A DNA stretch of 64,000 nt. Origin: PALSA-555 sp963821325. GTDB lineage: Bacteria > Actinomycetota > Acidimicrobiia > IMCC26256 > PALSA-555. The number at the start of each line of letters is the position of its first letter. Position 1 is the first letter of the stretch. Positions 31,022 to 40,986 of the stretch are shown in pieces. The stretch spans positions 434,001 to 498,000 of the forward strand of contig CAWGDC010000006.1 of the NCBI GenBank assembly GCA_963821325.1, given 5' to 3'. Both the position numbers and the translations under genes were made by a program. The notes beneath the pieces are model-generated. The model saw nothing but the letters and a program-made list of their open reading frames with translations, had not been told where the DNA came from and did no database searches.

Positions 31022-31858
31022 TCAGCCGGTCGTCTGGAAGGTGACGCCGAGGACGCCCGGCCCGGCGTGGGTCCCGATCACGGGGCCGACGTCGCCGACG
31101 ACGATCTTGTCGCGTGGCGCGACGTCGTCGATCATGTCGAGGAACGTGTCGAGGTCGGCGGCGCCGCCCTGCAGGACCGCGACGGACTCCACCGACTGGT
31201 CGTGCACCTTGTCGGCGAGCAGGCGCAGCGCCTTCGAGCGGGTGCGAACCTTCCCTGCCTCCTCGACGACCCCGTCGCGCACCTCCACGACCGGCTTGAC
31301 CGCCAGCATCGAGCCGAGCAGCGCCCGCGCGTTGCCGATCCGGCCGCCCTTCTTCAGGTACTCGAGCGTGTCGAGCGTCCCGAAGAGGCGAGTGCGCTCC
31401 CGGCGGTCGGTCACCTCGGCGACGACGTCGTCGAGCGACGCGCCGTCCTGGGCGCGGCGGGCCGCCGCGAGGCAGAGGTTCCCCAACCCCATCGAGCAGG
31501 TCAACGAGTCGATGACCTGGACGGGGCAGCGGTCGCCGACGGCCGACGCCGCGACCTGCGCGGCCTGCATCGTCGCCGACAGGCGCGACGACAAGTTGAT
31601 GCACACGATGCCGTCCGCGCCGTCGTCGGCCAGGGCGCGGAACCGGGCCTCGAACGCCCCGGCGGACGGCGCGGCGGTCTCGGGCAGGGTCGGCGCGTCG
31701 GTGAGACGCTGCCAGAACGCCTGGTTGGAGAGCTCGACGCGGTCGACGAGCTCCTCGGCCCCGAAGCGGATGGTGAGCGGCACGATCTCGATGCCGAGCC
31801 CAGCGACGACTGCCTCAGGGAGGTCGCAGGCGCTGTCGGTCACGACTCGGACTGGCAC
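31022..31858 (-). CDS. DegV family fatty-acid-binding protein
   Basis: DegV/FakB-type proteins bind a fatty acid, in some bacteria for a fatty-acid kinase. The 278-residue product has the family start VTDSACDLP, the INLSSRLSATMQAA segment, the LEYLKKGGRIG motif and the TH.GPG end (IGTHAGPGVLGV). The GTG start is 28 bases after murJ. No kinase partner (FakA-like) is visible in the window. Confidence 0.88.
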   Translation of the reverse strand: MPVRVVTDSACDLPEAVVAGLGIEIVPLTIRFGAEELVDRVELSNQAFWQRLTDAPTLPETAAPSAGAFEARFRALADDGADGIVCINLSSRLSATMQAAQVAASAVGDRCPVQVIDSLTCSMGLGNLCLAAARRAQDGASLDDVVAEVTDRRERTRLFGTLDTLEYLKKGGRIGNARALLGSMLAVKPVVEVRDGVVEEAGKVRTRSKALRLLADKVHDQSVESVAVLQGGAADLDTFLDMIDDVAPRDKIVVGDVGPVIGTHAGPGVLGVTFQTTG

Positions 31859-31886
31859 GGCCGCCTCCTCGCTCCTGCCACGGCCC

Positions 31887-33537
31887 TCATCGTCGCACGC
31901 TGGCGCCGCCCACGGCCCGTCGGCGGGCGCCCGGCCGCAGGCCGGCGACGAGCTCGGTCCATTCCTCGACCCGGGTGAGGGTCAACCCGCCGGCCAGCAC
32001 GGCGCCCCCGACGGCCAGGCCCGCCACCAGGGCGGCCACCGCCCGCAGGTCGCCGGCCCAGCCGATCCTGACCGCGACGAGCCACGCCGCGGTGCCGGCG
32101 GCGGCGCTCACCAGCCCGACCTTCACGACGGTCGTCTCGATCCCCCGCCCCTGCATCCCACCGATGCGGCGCCCGAGCACGACGAGGGTGACGATTCCGG
32201 CGACGGCGTACGCCGCCGAGAACGAGTACGCGAGGCCGGGGATCCCGAGCGGCCCGATCAGCGCCAGCGCTAGGACGATGTTCACCGCGTTCTCGAGGCA
32301 GTTGAGGAGGAACGGCGTCCGCGTGTCGTGAACCGAGTAGAAGGCGCGCATCGCGAACAGGTAGAGCGAGAAGAAGGGGAGCCCCACCGCGAAGGCGACG
32401 ACGGTCCGGGCGACCAGCGCCGAGTCGCCACCCGAGAACGCGCCGCGCTGCAGGAGCGCGACCACCGCGGGGCGGGCCAGCGCCACCGACAACGCGGCCG
32501 CGGGGATCACGATGGTGAGCACCAGCCGCAACGCGCGGCGCGAACCGGTGGCGCAGCGCGGGGAGGTCGCGGGCCACGGCGGCCAGCTCGGGCGCCGAGG
32601 TTGTCATGATCGACACCGCCAGGAGCCCGTGGGGGAGCTGGAACAGCGTGTACGCGAGCAGGTACGCGGCCGGTCCGCCGGCGATGACGTTGGCGAGCAC
32701 CAGCACGACCCACAAGGCGACCTGGTTGGCGACGACGTACCCGACGGTCCAGCCCGAGAGGCGGAGCACCGTCGCGACGGCCCGGTTCCGGAACGACGGG
32801 ATGAACCGGAGATGCACCCGGGCACCCCGCAACGCGGGCAGCAGCCCGAACGCCATCGCGCCCACCGCGGCGGTGGTGCCGAGCCCGAGGTAGAGGAGCA
32901 GCCACGTGTCGCCGAGCACATGCTCCACGGTGATCGGCCGGCGGGCGAGGCGCGGCAGCGCCAAGAACAGGGCGATGAGGACGACGTTGTTGAGGATCGG
33001 GGCGAACGCGGCCGCGGCGAAGCGGCGTCGGGCCTGCAGCAGCGCCGTGCCGAGCGCGGTGAAGCCGTAGAGCGCGATCTGGGGCATGAAGAGCCGGACC
33101 AGGTCGGTGGCGAGCCGCTGCTCCGCGGCGTGCTGGGCGCCCGCGACGCGCAGGGTGAGCAGCGTCGCGATCCAGGGTGCGAGCAGCACGCCGAGCACGG
33201 ACACGCCGATCAGGACAAGCACCGACACGGTGACGACGGCGTTCGTGGCGTCCTCGTCGTCGTCCTCGAAGAGGCGGACGAACTGCGGGACGAGCGTGGC
33301 GGTCAGCACACCGCCGATGAGCAGCTCGTAGAGCATGTTCGGCGTCTCGTTCGCGAACGCGTACGTGCCCGAGAGCGCGGTGATTCCGATGGCGTACGCC
33401 GCGGCGGCGCGCCAGAGCAGCCCCGTGATCCGCGACGCGGCGGTCCCGACCCCGACGACCACGCTGGACCGGACGAGCCGGCCGGTGTCGTGGGCCCGCC
33501 GCCGGCCCCGGCCCCGCCCCCGCCCCCGGGGGGTCAT
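31887..33537 (-). CDS. murJ: Lipid II flippase MurJ (MviN), frame broken near 32535
   Basis: Moves lipid II across the membrane for peptidoglycan synthesis. The joined product has about 550 residues and about 14 membrane helices, with the early motif TLVPQFVRLFE and FYSVHDTRTPFLLN in the later half. The frame changes near 32535: with one base removed from the run GCGCCGCGCG it reads straight on (HRFARALRLVLTI). No kinase-like C-terminal domain is present, unlike mycobacterial MviN. The ATG overlaps the stop of the DUF6049 gene (ATGA). Confidence 0.92.
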
Positions 33538-35562
33538 CGGGCGGCCGCGACGCGCCGGCGTCGTCGGCGGTGCCAGAAGTCAAGGGCCCACCAGCCGACG
33601 AGGAACACCCCGGCGCCGACCGCGAGGCCGAGGCCGACGCTGCTCACCACGGTCGAGCGCACCTTGAAGCGCCCCTCGGCGATGAGCAGCGAGCCGTCCG
33701 CGGAGCGGACGCTCATCGCCAGTGGGAACGTGCCGGAGGTCCGGGAACGGACGTCGAAGCGGATCGTCGTGCTCCGCGTCGGGAGCGCGACGGTCTGCTC
33801 GGATCCCGAGGGGAAGTCGAGCTTGTGGCTCGACAGCGCCACGAGCACGCGGATCGGCTGCCCGGTGTCGTTGCGGAACGTGATTGGGACGGCGCCGGAG
33901 CGGGCGGTCAGCGTGATCGTCCCGGGCGCGGGGATCTGGATGCGCGCCAGGAAGGCGTCGACGGTCGCGTTGACCGCCGCGAGCTGGGCGCGGGCCGCGG
34001 ACGACCCGCCCGCGGCGGCCCAGCTCGACGACACCGACGACAGCAGGAACCGCTCACCCCGCGCCAGGCGCGGGTCGTTCGGCCCGACGAGCGACCCGAA
34101 GGAGAGGAGGCGACGCTGGGCCGCGTTGTAGGCGCTCGTCGTCACCGGCGGCGCGGGCGGCGTGTCCGGCGCGAGCGAGCGGACGCCGCCGCCGGCCGGC
34201 ACGTTCGAGAAGACACCCTGCAGCGTCGTCGGCGCGAGCCACGGGTTGTTGGTCAGCCCCGACAGCACCGCGTCGACGAGTGCGGCCGCGCCGTCGTAGC
34301 CGTCGGGGTTCACCACCACATCGGCCCGGACCACGCCGGGTGCCTCCAGCGCGGTCAGGGCCAACCCGGCGAGGAACCGCTGCGCCCGCAACGCGGGGAC
34401 GCCGGGACCCGTCAACGTCGACGCGAGCGACACGTCGTCGGCGACCGCCGCGATCGGTCCCGTGGCGGTCAGCGACGCCGACGGCTCCAACGAGAACGGT
34501 GACGTCGTGGTGAAGCGGTTGCTCGGGACGGCGGTGTCGGCGACCACGACCTGGTCGACGCTCCGTGCCCGGAGCCGATCCACCGATTCCGAATTCGGCG
34601 GGCAGCGCCAGCGCGGTGCGCTCGTCGACGTGGCTGCCGAAGAATCGGTCGATCGACGTCTGGCCCTGCACCGCCTCGGCGTCCGCCGTCGAGCCGAGCC
34701 CGGCGTGCAGCAGCGACGGCAGGTCGATCGGCACGTACGAGCCGCCGACCACCTCGTCCTGGCCGCCCAGGCCCGCGGCCCGCAGCGTGGCGGCGCCGCC
34801 CGCCGCGCCCGCGTCGACGCGGGCCACGGCGCTCCAGTTGTCGAGCGTCTCGGGTGACGGAGCCAGCGTCACCGGCACCCCGGGGTGGACGGCCAGCTCG
34901 GCCACCTGGCGCCCGATCGTCCCCGCCGGGTCCAGCGCGGCCGCCACCGTGGCCTTCACCGAGCCGTCCACGTTCAGGCCCGGGGTCGTGCGGAGCGTCC
35001 ACACCCACGCGACGCCGAGCCTGTTCGTCAACGCCGCCGGCTGCCCGTCCGCGCCGACACCCACCGCGACCAGGTAGGTCACGAACCGGGCCAGGCCCTG
35101 CTCCTGGCCGTCGCGCAGCTCCACCTCGAGCGGGTACACCCCGGGGCCTCGCACGGCCAGCTGGCCCGGGCTGAACGCGCCGGACGGCGGCGCGACTGGG
35201 ATCGCCACCTGGCGGCTCCCGTTGCTCGCCGTCGGCAACCCGTCGACCGGCAGGACCACCTGGGTCAGCGACGGGCCGAGCAGCTGGTCGTCGAAGCTCG
35301 ACCGTGCCGGCACGGCGTCGTGGACCGTGACGCTCAGCTGCTCGCCCGGCCCCAGCACGGCGACCTGCAGCTGCGCGTGGAACATCGCGCCCAAGGGCGT
35401 CCAGGCGTCCTGCGCGACCAGCGCGAGGCGGCTCGGCACGTCGGGGGCCACCACCGGCGGCGGCGGGGTCGGTGCCGCGGCCGACGCCGCGGCGACCCAC
35501 ACCGGGCTCAGCGCGGCGACGAGCGCCGCGACGACGACCGCGCGCGTGGGGCGGCCCGTCAC
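33534..35562 (-). CDS. Secreted membrane-anchored DUF6049-type protein, frame broken near 34583
   Basis: Large surface protein encoded just before murJ, the place of Rv3909 in Mycobacterium tuberculosis. The GTG start overlaps the acetyltransferase stop and gives a signal peptide ending SAAA. The N-terminal part continues to about 34583, then a second frame carries the rest to a C-terminal membrane helix and an HRRRRRR tail. Joined length is about 675 residues. The outer part seems to hold beta-rich domains. Family assignment rests on position and layout, and the function is unknown. Confidence 0.7.
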
Positions 35563-36278
35563 CAGGCGCAGCCGAGCACGCCGAGACCCGACGGGAGCCG
35601 TCGGAACCCGCACGCCTCGTACAGCGCGAGCGCGTCGTGGTTGTCGGCTTGGGTGTTGACCAGGCAGCTGTGACCGCCGGTGCGGCGCACCCACCGCAAC
35701 GCGTCGACGACGAGCGCCCGCCCGAACCCGCGTCGCTGCGTCGCGGGGTCGACCGCGAGCCGCTGCAGATACCCCTGGTGGCCCGCCCGGCCCGTGACGG
35801 CGAACGCCGCCAGGTTCGGGTCGTCGGGTCGTGACGCGACGCGGAGGCGCACCGCGGGCGTGGCCCGCAACGCCTCACGCAGCCCGGAGCGGCCCAGCCG
35901 CCACGACGCCGGGAAGGCACGGTCGTCGACGGCGACGACCGCGTCCCGGTCGCCCCGCCGGCCACGGCGCAGCCGCGGCCCGCCGCGGGGGAGCAGCTCG
36001 ACCTCCGTGAGCGGGTGCTCCAGGACGTGCAGCTGCTCCCGCGACGCGAACCCTTCGGCGAGAAACGGGACCGCGGCGGCCGCGGTGAGCGGGCTCGTGA
36101 CCGCGGCGCGGTACCCGGCGGCGCGGACCCGGGCCACGCAGTCGCGGACCGCGGCGGCGCTCAGGTGCCGGTCGGTGGGGACGACGACGTGCGCGATGTC
36201 GAGCTCGTCGTGCCACGGCCCGACCCGGGCCCATCCTCCGGCGAAGCGCAGCGTTCGCTCACCGGTGCGCGAGGCCAC
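35559..36278 (-). CDS. GNAT family N-acetyltransferase
   Basis: The 239-residue product has a clear acetyl-CoA-binding motif A (LQRLAVDPATQRRGFGRALV) and the later NTQADNHDALALYEACGF typical of GNAT enzymes. The N-terminal half is less conserved and may be a second, degenerate GNAT fold. The substrate is unknown. The GTG start is divergent from the PilT-like gene; the 230 bases between show no other gene. Confidence 0.8.
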   Translation of the reverse strand: MASRTGERTLRFAGGWARVGPWHDELDIAHVVVPTDRHLSAAAVRDCVARVRAAGYRAAVTSPLTAAAAVPFLAEGFASREQLHVLEHPLTEVELLPRGGPRLRRGRRGDRDAVVAVDDRAFPASWRLGRSGLREALRATPAVRLRVASRPDDPNLAAFAVTGRAGHQGYLQRLAVDPATQRRGFGRALVVDALRWVRRTGGHSCLVNTQADNHDALALYEACGFRRLPSGLGVLGCAW

Positions 36279-36508
36279 GGGCCCGCAGCGTACCTGCCGG
36301 TCCCTCGACCTCCCGCTCGACCCTGCGCCGCGTGCTGCTGCTCGCGGAGGACGCGGCGTTCGCGCGCCACGACCCGGCCGCGGGCGAAGCGCACCCGGGT
36401 GCCCGCGGCATCGGTGCTCGACCAGTCCGCCGTGACGCGCCCGGGACGGGCGCTCGGCCCCCGGCGGACCGGTTCAGCCCACCGGCCCGGACGCCGATAC
36501 CTGAAGCC

Positions 36509-37609
36509 GTGCTCGACGTCGACCATCTCCTCCGCCTCGCCGTCGAGCAGCGGGCCTCCGACGTGCACCTCAAGGTGGGGTCCCGCCCGTGGGTGCGGGT
36601 CGACGGCGCCCTCGTCGAGGCGTCCAGCGAGGTGCTCGAGCCCGAGGACACTGAGCGCGCCGCCACCCGACTCCTCTCCGATAGCCAGGACGAGGCGCTG
36701 CGCCGCACCGGCGACGCCGAGTCTGTGTACGCCGTGCCGGGACTGTGCCGGTTCCGGGTCAGCGCCTACCGCCAGCGCGGGCAGGTGGGCCTCGTGCTGC
36801 GGCGCGTCGTGCCGGGCGTCCCCGGCGTGGAGGCGCTCGGGCTGCCCGCTGCGGTGGGCACCCTCATGGACGTCACCACCGGGCTCGTCCTCGTCACCGG
36901 CCTCGCCGGGTCGGGCCGCACCTCGACGCTGGCCGCGCTCGTGGACCACGTCAACGCGTCCGCCCGGCGCCACATCGTGACGATCGAGGACCCCATCGAG
37001 GTGCTGCACGCCGACAAGCAGTCCATCGTCGACCAGCGCGAGGTCGGCGTCGACGTCACCAGCGTCGCCGGCGCGCTCGCCCGCGTCGTGCGCCAGGACC
37101 CGGACGTCATCGTGGTGGGGGAGCTCGCCACCGAGGACGTCGCGCGGCGGGTGCTCGAGGCCGCCGACACCGGCCACCTCGTCCTCGCCGCCATGGCGAC
37201 CGCCCGCGCCGCCGAGGCCATCGAGCGGCTCGTCGAGCTCTTCCCCCACGACCGGGCGCCCGCCGTGCGCACGCTCCTCGCCCGCACCCTGCGGGGCGTC
37301 GTCTGCCAACGCCTCCTCGCCCGAGCCGGCGGACGCGGCCGGGTCGCTGCCGCGGAGCTGCTCGTCGCCAACGGCGCGATCGCCGAGGCCATCACCGACG
37401 GTCGGGAGGCCGCACGGTTCGAGCAGCTCATGCGCGACGGCGACTACTACGGCATGCAGACCTTCGATCAGGCGGTCGCCCGGCTCTACGAGCGCGGCCT
37501 CATCGACCGGCCCACCGCCCTCGAGCACGCCTCCGCCGGACCCGAGATGCGCCTCGAGCTGGAACGGCTCGACCGCGACCGGGCCGAACCCGTCCCCGCG
37601 CCCGCCTGA
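36509..37609 (+). CDS. PilT/type II secretion ATPase-like protein with altered Walker A
   Basis: The 366-residue product follows the PilT plan: an N-terminal ASDVHLKVGSRPWVRVDG segment, an ATPase core, and the C-terminal DYYGMQTFDQAVARLYERGLI typical of twitching ATPases. The Walker A reads GLAGSGRTST, with Arg (codon CGC) in place of the catalytic Lys. The Walker B keeps the Glu (VVGE), but the His box (usually LHT) reads MAT. It may therefore hydrolyse ATP poorly or not at all. No pilin, PilC or PilB gene is in the window. The GTG at 36509 gives the family N terminus. Confidence 0.8.
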   Translation: MLDVDHLLRLAVEQRASDVHLKVGSRPWVRVDGALVEASSEVLEPEDTERAATRLLSDSQDEALRRTGDAESVYAVPGLCRFRVSAYRQRGQVGLVLRRVVPGVPGVEALGLPAAVGTLMDVTTGLVLVTGLAGSGRTSTLAALVDHVNASARRHIVTIEDPIEVLHADKQSIVDQREVGVDVTSVAGALARVVRQDPDVIVVGELATEDVARRVLEAADTGHLVLAAMATARAAEAIERLVELFPHDRAPAVRTLLARTLRGVVCQRLLARAGGRGRVAAAELLVANGAIAEAITDGREAARFEQLMRDGDYYGMQTFDQAVARLYERGLIDRPTALEHASAGPEMRLELERLDRDRAEPVPAPA

Positions 37610-37663
37610 CCCGCCCGAACGGGCCGCGGCAGCGACCCCCCTGGCCGCGAGAATGGGCAGGGC

Positions 37664-39079
37664 ATGGACGTCCCGGCGCGGCTGCGCCCCTACTACGAGG
37701 CGGGCTCGCCGACCCTCGAGCTCGCCGAGCGGCTCGTCGCCGCGGGCCACGAGTGCCACCTCGTCGGTGGCACCGTCCGCGACGCGTTCCTCGGGGCGGT
37801 GTCCCCCGACGTCGACCTGGCCACGGATGCCCGACCCGAGGAGGTCGAGCGCCTCACCGCCGGGTGGGCCGAGCAGGTGTGGCTCCAGGGGGCGCGCTTC
37901 GGCACCGTCGGGCTGCGCAAGGGCGGCGTGCGCCTCGAGGTGACCACCTACCGGGCCGACGTGTACCGGTCCGAGAGCCGCAAGCCCGAGGTCTCCTACG
38001 GCACGCGCATCGAAGACGACCTGGCGCGGCGCGACTTCACCATCAACGCCATGGCGCTGCGTCTGCCCGAGCCGGTCCTCGTCGACCCCTACGGCGGCGC
38101 CGCGGACCTCGCGGCGCGGCGGCTGCGCACCCCCCAGGCGCCCGCCGTGTCCTTCGAGGACGACCCGCTCCGCATGCTCCGCGCCGCCCGGTTCATCGCC
38201 GCGTACACGCTCGAGCCGCTCCCCGAGCTCGTCGCCGCGATCGGGACGCTGCGCCACCGCCTCGAGATCGTCAGCCCCGAGCGGGTGCGCGACGAGCTGG
38301 GCCGCCTCCTCGCCGTCACCGACCCGAGCGCCGGGCTGTGGCTGCTCTGCGAGACCTGCCTTGCCGACGAGTTCCTCCCCGAGCTCAACGCCCTGCGCCT
38401 CGAGCAGGACCCCATCCACACCCACAAGGACGTCCTCGCGCACACCATCGCCGTGGTCGCCAACACCGACCCGACGCACGAGAAGGTGCGACTCGCCGCG
38501 CTGTTCCACGACATCGGCAAGCCCAAGACGCGCTCCATCGGGCCGGACGGCGTCAGCTTCCACCACCACGAGGTCGTCGGCGCCCGAATGACCGAAGAGC
38601 GGATGCGGGCCCTGCGGTACAGCAACGAGCTGATCCACGACGTCACCACGCTCGTCTACCTGCACCTGCGCATCCACACCTACGCGATGGGGTGGAGCGA
38701 CCGGGCGGTACGCCGCTACGTGCGCGACGCCGGCCCGCTGCTCGGCGAGCTGAACGAGCTCCAACGCGCCGACTGCACCACCCGCAACCGCCGCAAGGCT
38801 GCCGCCCTGGCCCGGCGGATGGACGACCTCGACGAGCGCATCGCCGCGTTGCGGGCCCGTGAGGAGCTGGACGCCATCCGACCGCCCCTCGACGGCCGCC
38901 AGGTCATGACCTACCTCGGCGTCCCGCCCGGACCCGTGGTCGGCGCGGCGTTGGACGTCCTGCTCGACGCCCGCCTCGACGAAGGCCCCATCTCACCAGG
39001 CGACGCCTACGAGCGGCTCGACCGATGGGCCCGCGAGCAGGGCATCACCCCCGCCGGGACCCGCGACCCGGCCGCCTGA
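37664..39079 (+). CDS. pcnA: CCA-adding tRNA nucleotidyltransferase (HD type)
   Basis: Adds or repairs the CCA end of tRNAs, needed here because the tRNA genes seen do not encode CCA. The 471-residue product has the nucleotidyltransferase signature LVGGTVRDAFLG with the DVDLAT metal-binding pair, RRDFTINAMA, and an HD domain (HTIAVVAN...AALFHDIGKPK). The same family is near the origin in mycobacteria, annotated pcnA. The stop is three bases from that of ino1. Confidence 0.93.
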   Translation: MDVPARLRPYYEAGSPTLELAERLVAAGHECHLVGGTVRDAFLGAVSPDVDLATDARPEEVERLTAGWAEQVWLQGARFGTVGLRKGGVRLEVTTYRADVYRSESRKPEVSYGTRIEDDLARRDFTINAMALRLPEPVLVDPYGGAADLAARRLRTPQAPAVSFEDDPLRMLRAARFIAAYTLEPLPELVAAIGTLRHRLEIVSPERVRDELGRLLAVTDPSAGLWLLCETCLADEFLPELNALRLEQDPIHTHKDVLAHTIAVVANTDPTHEKVRLAALFHDIGKPKTRSIGPDGVSFHHHEVVGARMTEERMRALRYSNELIHDVTTLVYLHLRIHTYAMGWSDRAVRRYVRDAGPLLGELNELQRADCTTRNRRKAAALARRMDDLDERIAALRAREELDAIRPPLDGRQVMTYLGVPPGPVVGAALDVLLDARLDEGPISPGDAYERLDRWAREQGITPAGTRDPAA

Positions 39080-39082
39080 CCG

Positions 39083-40171
39083 TCAGCCCCGGGCGAACGC
39101 CTCGACCATCTCGCGGGCGTCCTCGTCGCGGTGCTGCACCGGCGGCGACTTCATGAAGTAGGCGCACGGCCCCTCCAACGGTCCGCCGATCCCACGGTCC
39201 AGCGCGAGCTTGGCGCAGCGCACCGCGTCGATGATCACCCCCGCTGAGTTCGGCGAGTCCCAGACCTCGAGCTTCAGCTCCATGCTCAGCGGCACGTCCC
39301 CGAAGTTGCGGCCCTCCATGCGGATGTAGCACCACTTGCGGTCGTCGAGCCACGGCACATGGTCCGATGGGCCGATGTGGACGTTGTCGCTCTCGATGCT
39401 GTGGTCGAGCTGGCTCGTCACCGACTGGGTCTTCGAGATCTTCTTCGACTTCAGCCGCTTGCGCTCCAGCATGTTCTTGAAGTCCATGTTGCCGCCGAAG
39501 TTCAGCTGGTAGGTGCGGTCGAGCTCGACCCCCCGGTCCTCGAACAGGCGGGTGAGGATCCGGTGCACGATCGTGGCGCCGACCTGGCTCTTGATGTCGT
39601 CCCCGACGATCGGGACGCCGGCATCCACGAAGCGCTGCGCCCACACCGGGTCGCTGGCGATGAACACCGGGATGGCGTTCACGAACGCCACCCCCGACTC
39701 CAAGCAGGCCGCGGCGTAGTGACGCTGCGCCTCCTCCGACCCGACCGGCAGGTAGCTGACCAGCACGTCGGCGCGCGCGTCGCGCAGCGCCTGCGCCACG
39801 TCGACCGGCTCCGCCGGGGACTCCTCGACCGCGTCGCGGTAGAACTCGCCCAGCCCGTCGAACGTCGGGCCGCGCTGGACCTGCACACGCTGGTCGCCCG
39901 GCTCGGCGAACTTGATCGTGTTGTTGTTGCCGGCGAATGCCGCCTTCCCGAGGTCGAGGCCGACCTTCGTGGCGTCCACGTCGAACGCGGCGACGAACTC
40001 GACGTCGCGGACGTGGTAGCCGCCCAGCTCCACGTGCATGAGGCCGGGGACGTCATCGTCCGGGACAGCGCCGCGGTAGTAGGTCACCCCCTGGATGAGG
40101 CTGCACGCGCAGTTGCCGACTCCGGCGATCGCGACACGCACCGTGCGGGTGGCGTTGGGTTGGGCGGTCAT
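39083..40171 (-). CDS. ino1: Inositol-3-phosphate synthase
   Basis: Converts glucose 6-phosphate to inositol 3-phosphate, the first step to phosphatidylinositol, mycothiol and related lipids. The 362-residue protein has the NAD motif AIAGVGNCACSLIQG, and the conserved GDDIKSQVGATI and LNFGGNMDFKNM segments. It is the actinobacterial short form. It follows padR by nine bases in a two-gene operon, the same pair as Rv0046c-Rv0047c. Confidence 0.96.
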   Translation of the reverse strand: MTAQPNATRTVRVAIAGVGNCACSLIQGVTYYRGAVPDDDVPGLMHVELGGYHVRDVEFVAAFDVDATKVGLDLGKAAFAGNNNTIKFAEPGDQRVQVQRGPTFDGLGEFYRDAVEESPAEPVDVAQALRDARADVLVSYLPVGSEEAQRHYAAACLESGVAFVNAIPVFIASDPVWAQRFVDAGVPIVGDDIKSQVGATIVHRILTRLFEDRGVELDRTYQLNFGGNMDFKNMLERKRLKSKKISKTQSVTSQLDHSIESDNVHIGPSDHVPWLDDRKWCYIRMEGRNFGDVPLSMELKLEVWDSPNSAGVIIDAVRCAKLALDRGIGGPLEGPCAYFMKSPPVQHRDEDAREMVEAFARG

Positions 40172-40180
40172 CGGTTCCTC

Positions 40181-40810
40181 CTAAACAGCGGGGCGGACGG
40201 CCCCCGGGGTGTCCCCGGCGTGGGCCGCCTCCTCCGCGGTGATCAGCTCGTCGACCCACTCGAGGTCGCGTTCGGTGGACTTCGTCCGGTGCTCCACGAG
40301 CGAGCGCGTGTAGCGGTCGTCTCGTGCGGCGCGGCTGTGCCGCTGACGCTCCAGGCGCTCGGCGAGCACCCGGCGTCGCCGGCTGAGCAGCGTCAAGCGC
40401 TCGTCGGGTGCCAGGTGCCGACAGAACGCGAGCTTCACGGCGAAGGCCTTCTCGTCGTCGCCGTGCGCGTCGTCGTCCAAGAGCAGCTCGGCGAACAGCG
40501 CTTCGCCGGCGGGCGTGATCTGGTACGCCTTGCGGGTCCGTCGACCCGAGCCCGAGAGGCGCCCGGCCATGGTCCGCAGCCGGGCTGCGGCCAGGTCCCC
40601 GGTCAGCGACCCGGTCGGCGTCGGCACTGCGACCGGCGGGGCGGCCACGCTCGCGATCGCGCCCGCCCGCTCCAAGCGGCGCAGCGCCGGGTACAGCGAC
40701 CCGTACGAGACGCCCCAGAGGAACCCGAGCGTCTCGCCGAGGCGCTTCTTCAGCTCGTAGCCGTGCAGCGGCTGATCCTTCAGCAAGCCGAGCACCGCCA
40801 GCTCCAGCAC
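40181..40810 (-). CDS. PadR family transcriptional regulator
   Basis: The 209-residue regulator has the PadR winged helix at the N terminus (LAVLGLLKDQPLHGYELKKRL, SYGSLYPALRRLERAG) and a helical C terminus for dimerisation. The GTG gives the canonical start. It is first in the operon with ino1, and a strong palindrome lies 22 bases before its start, so it probably controls its own transcription and inositol synthesis. The effector is unknown. Confidence 0.9.
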   Translation of the reverse strand: MLELAVLGLLKDQPLHGYELKKRLGETLGFLWGVSYGSLYPALRRLERAGAIASVAAPPVAVPTPTGSLTGDLAAARLRTMAGRLSGSGRRTRKAYQITPAGEALFAELLLDDDAHGDDEKAFAVKLAFCRHLAPDERLTLLSRRRRVLAERLERQRHSRAARDDRYTRSLVEHRTKSTERDLEWVDELITAEEAAHAGDTPGAVRPAV

Positions 40811-40832
40811 AGAGGACTCCTTCAGCGACCGT

Positions 40833-40855
40833 CGATATATCGGGCCGATATATCG
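40833..40855. promoter_or_regulatory. Palindromic operator upstream of padR-ino1
   Basis: Two perfect 11-base arms, CGATATATCGG and CCGATATATCG, flank one central G. The AT-rich core stands out against the local GC content. It lies between padR and the divergent DUF5318 gene, where an autoregulatory PadR site would be expected. Confidence 0.7.
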
Positions 40856-40986
40856 AACAGCAGTATGGCGGCTCGATGGGCCGCGAGCAAGCCGGGTGCC
40901 CGACCTGCCCCTGGGCCGGATCGGGGCCGGCGGCCCGCCAACGATGGCCCCAAGCACGGCGCCTGGCCGTGCGTACACTCGCCCCC

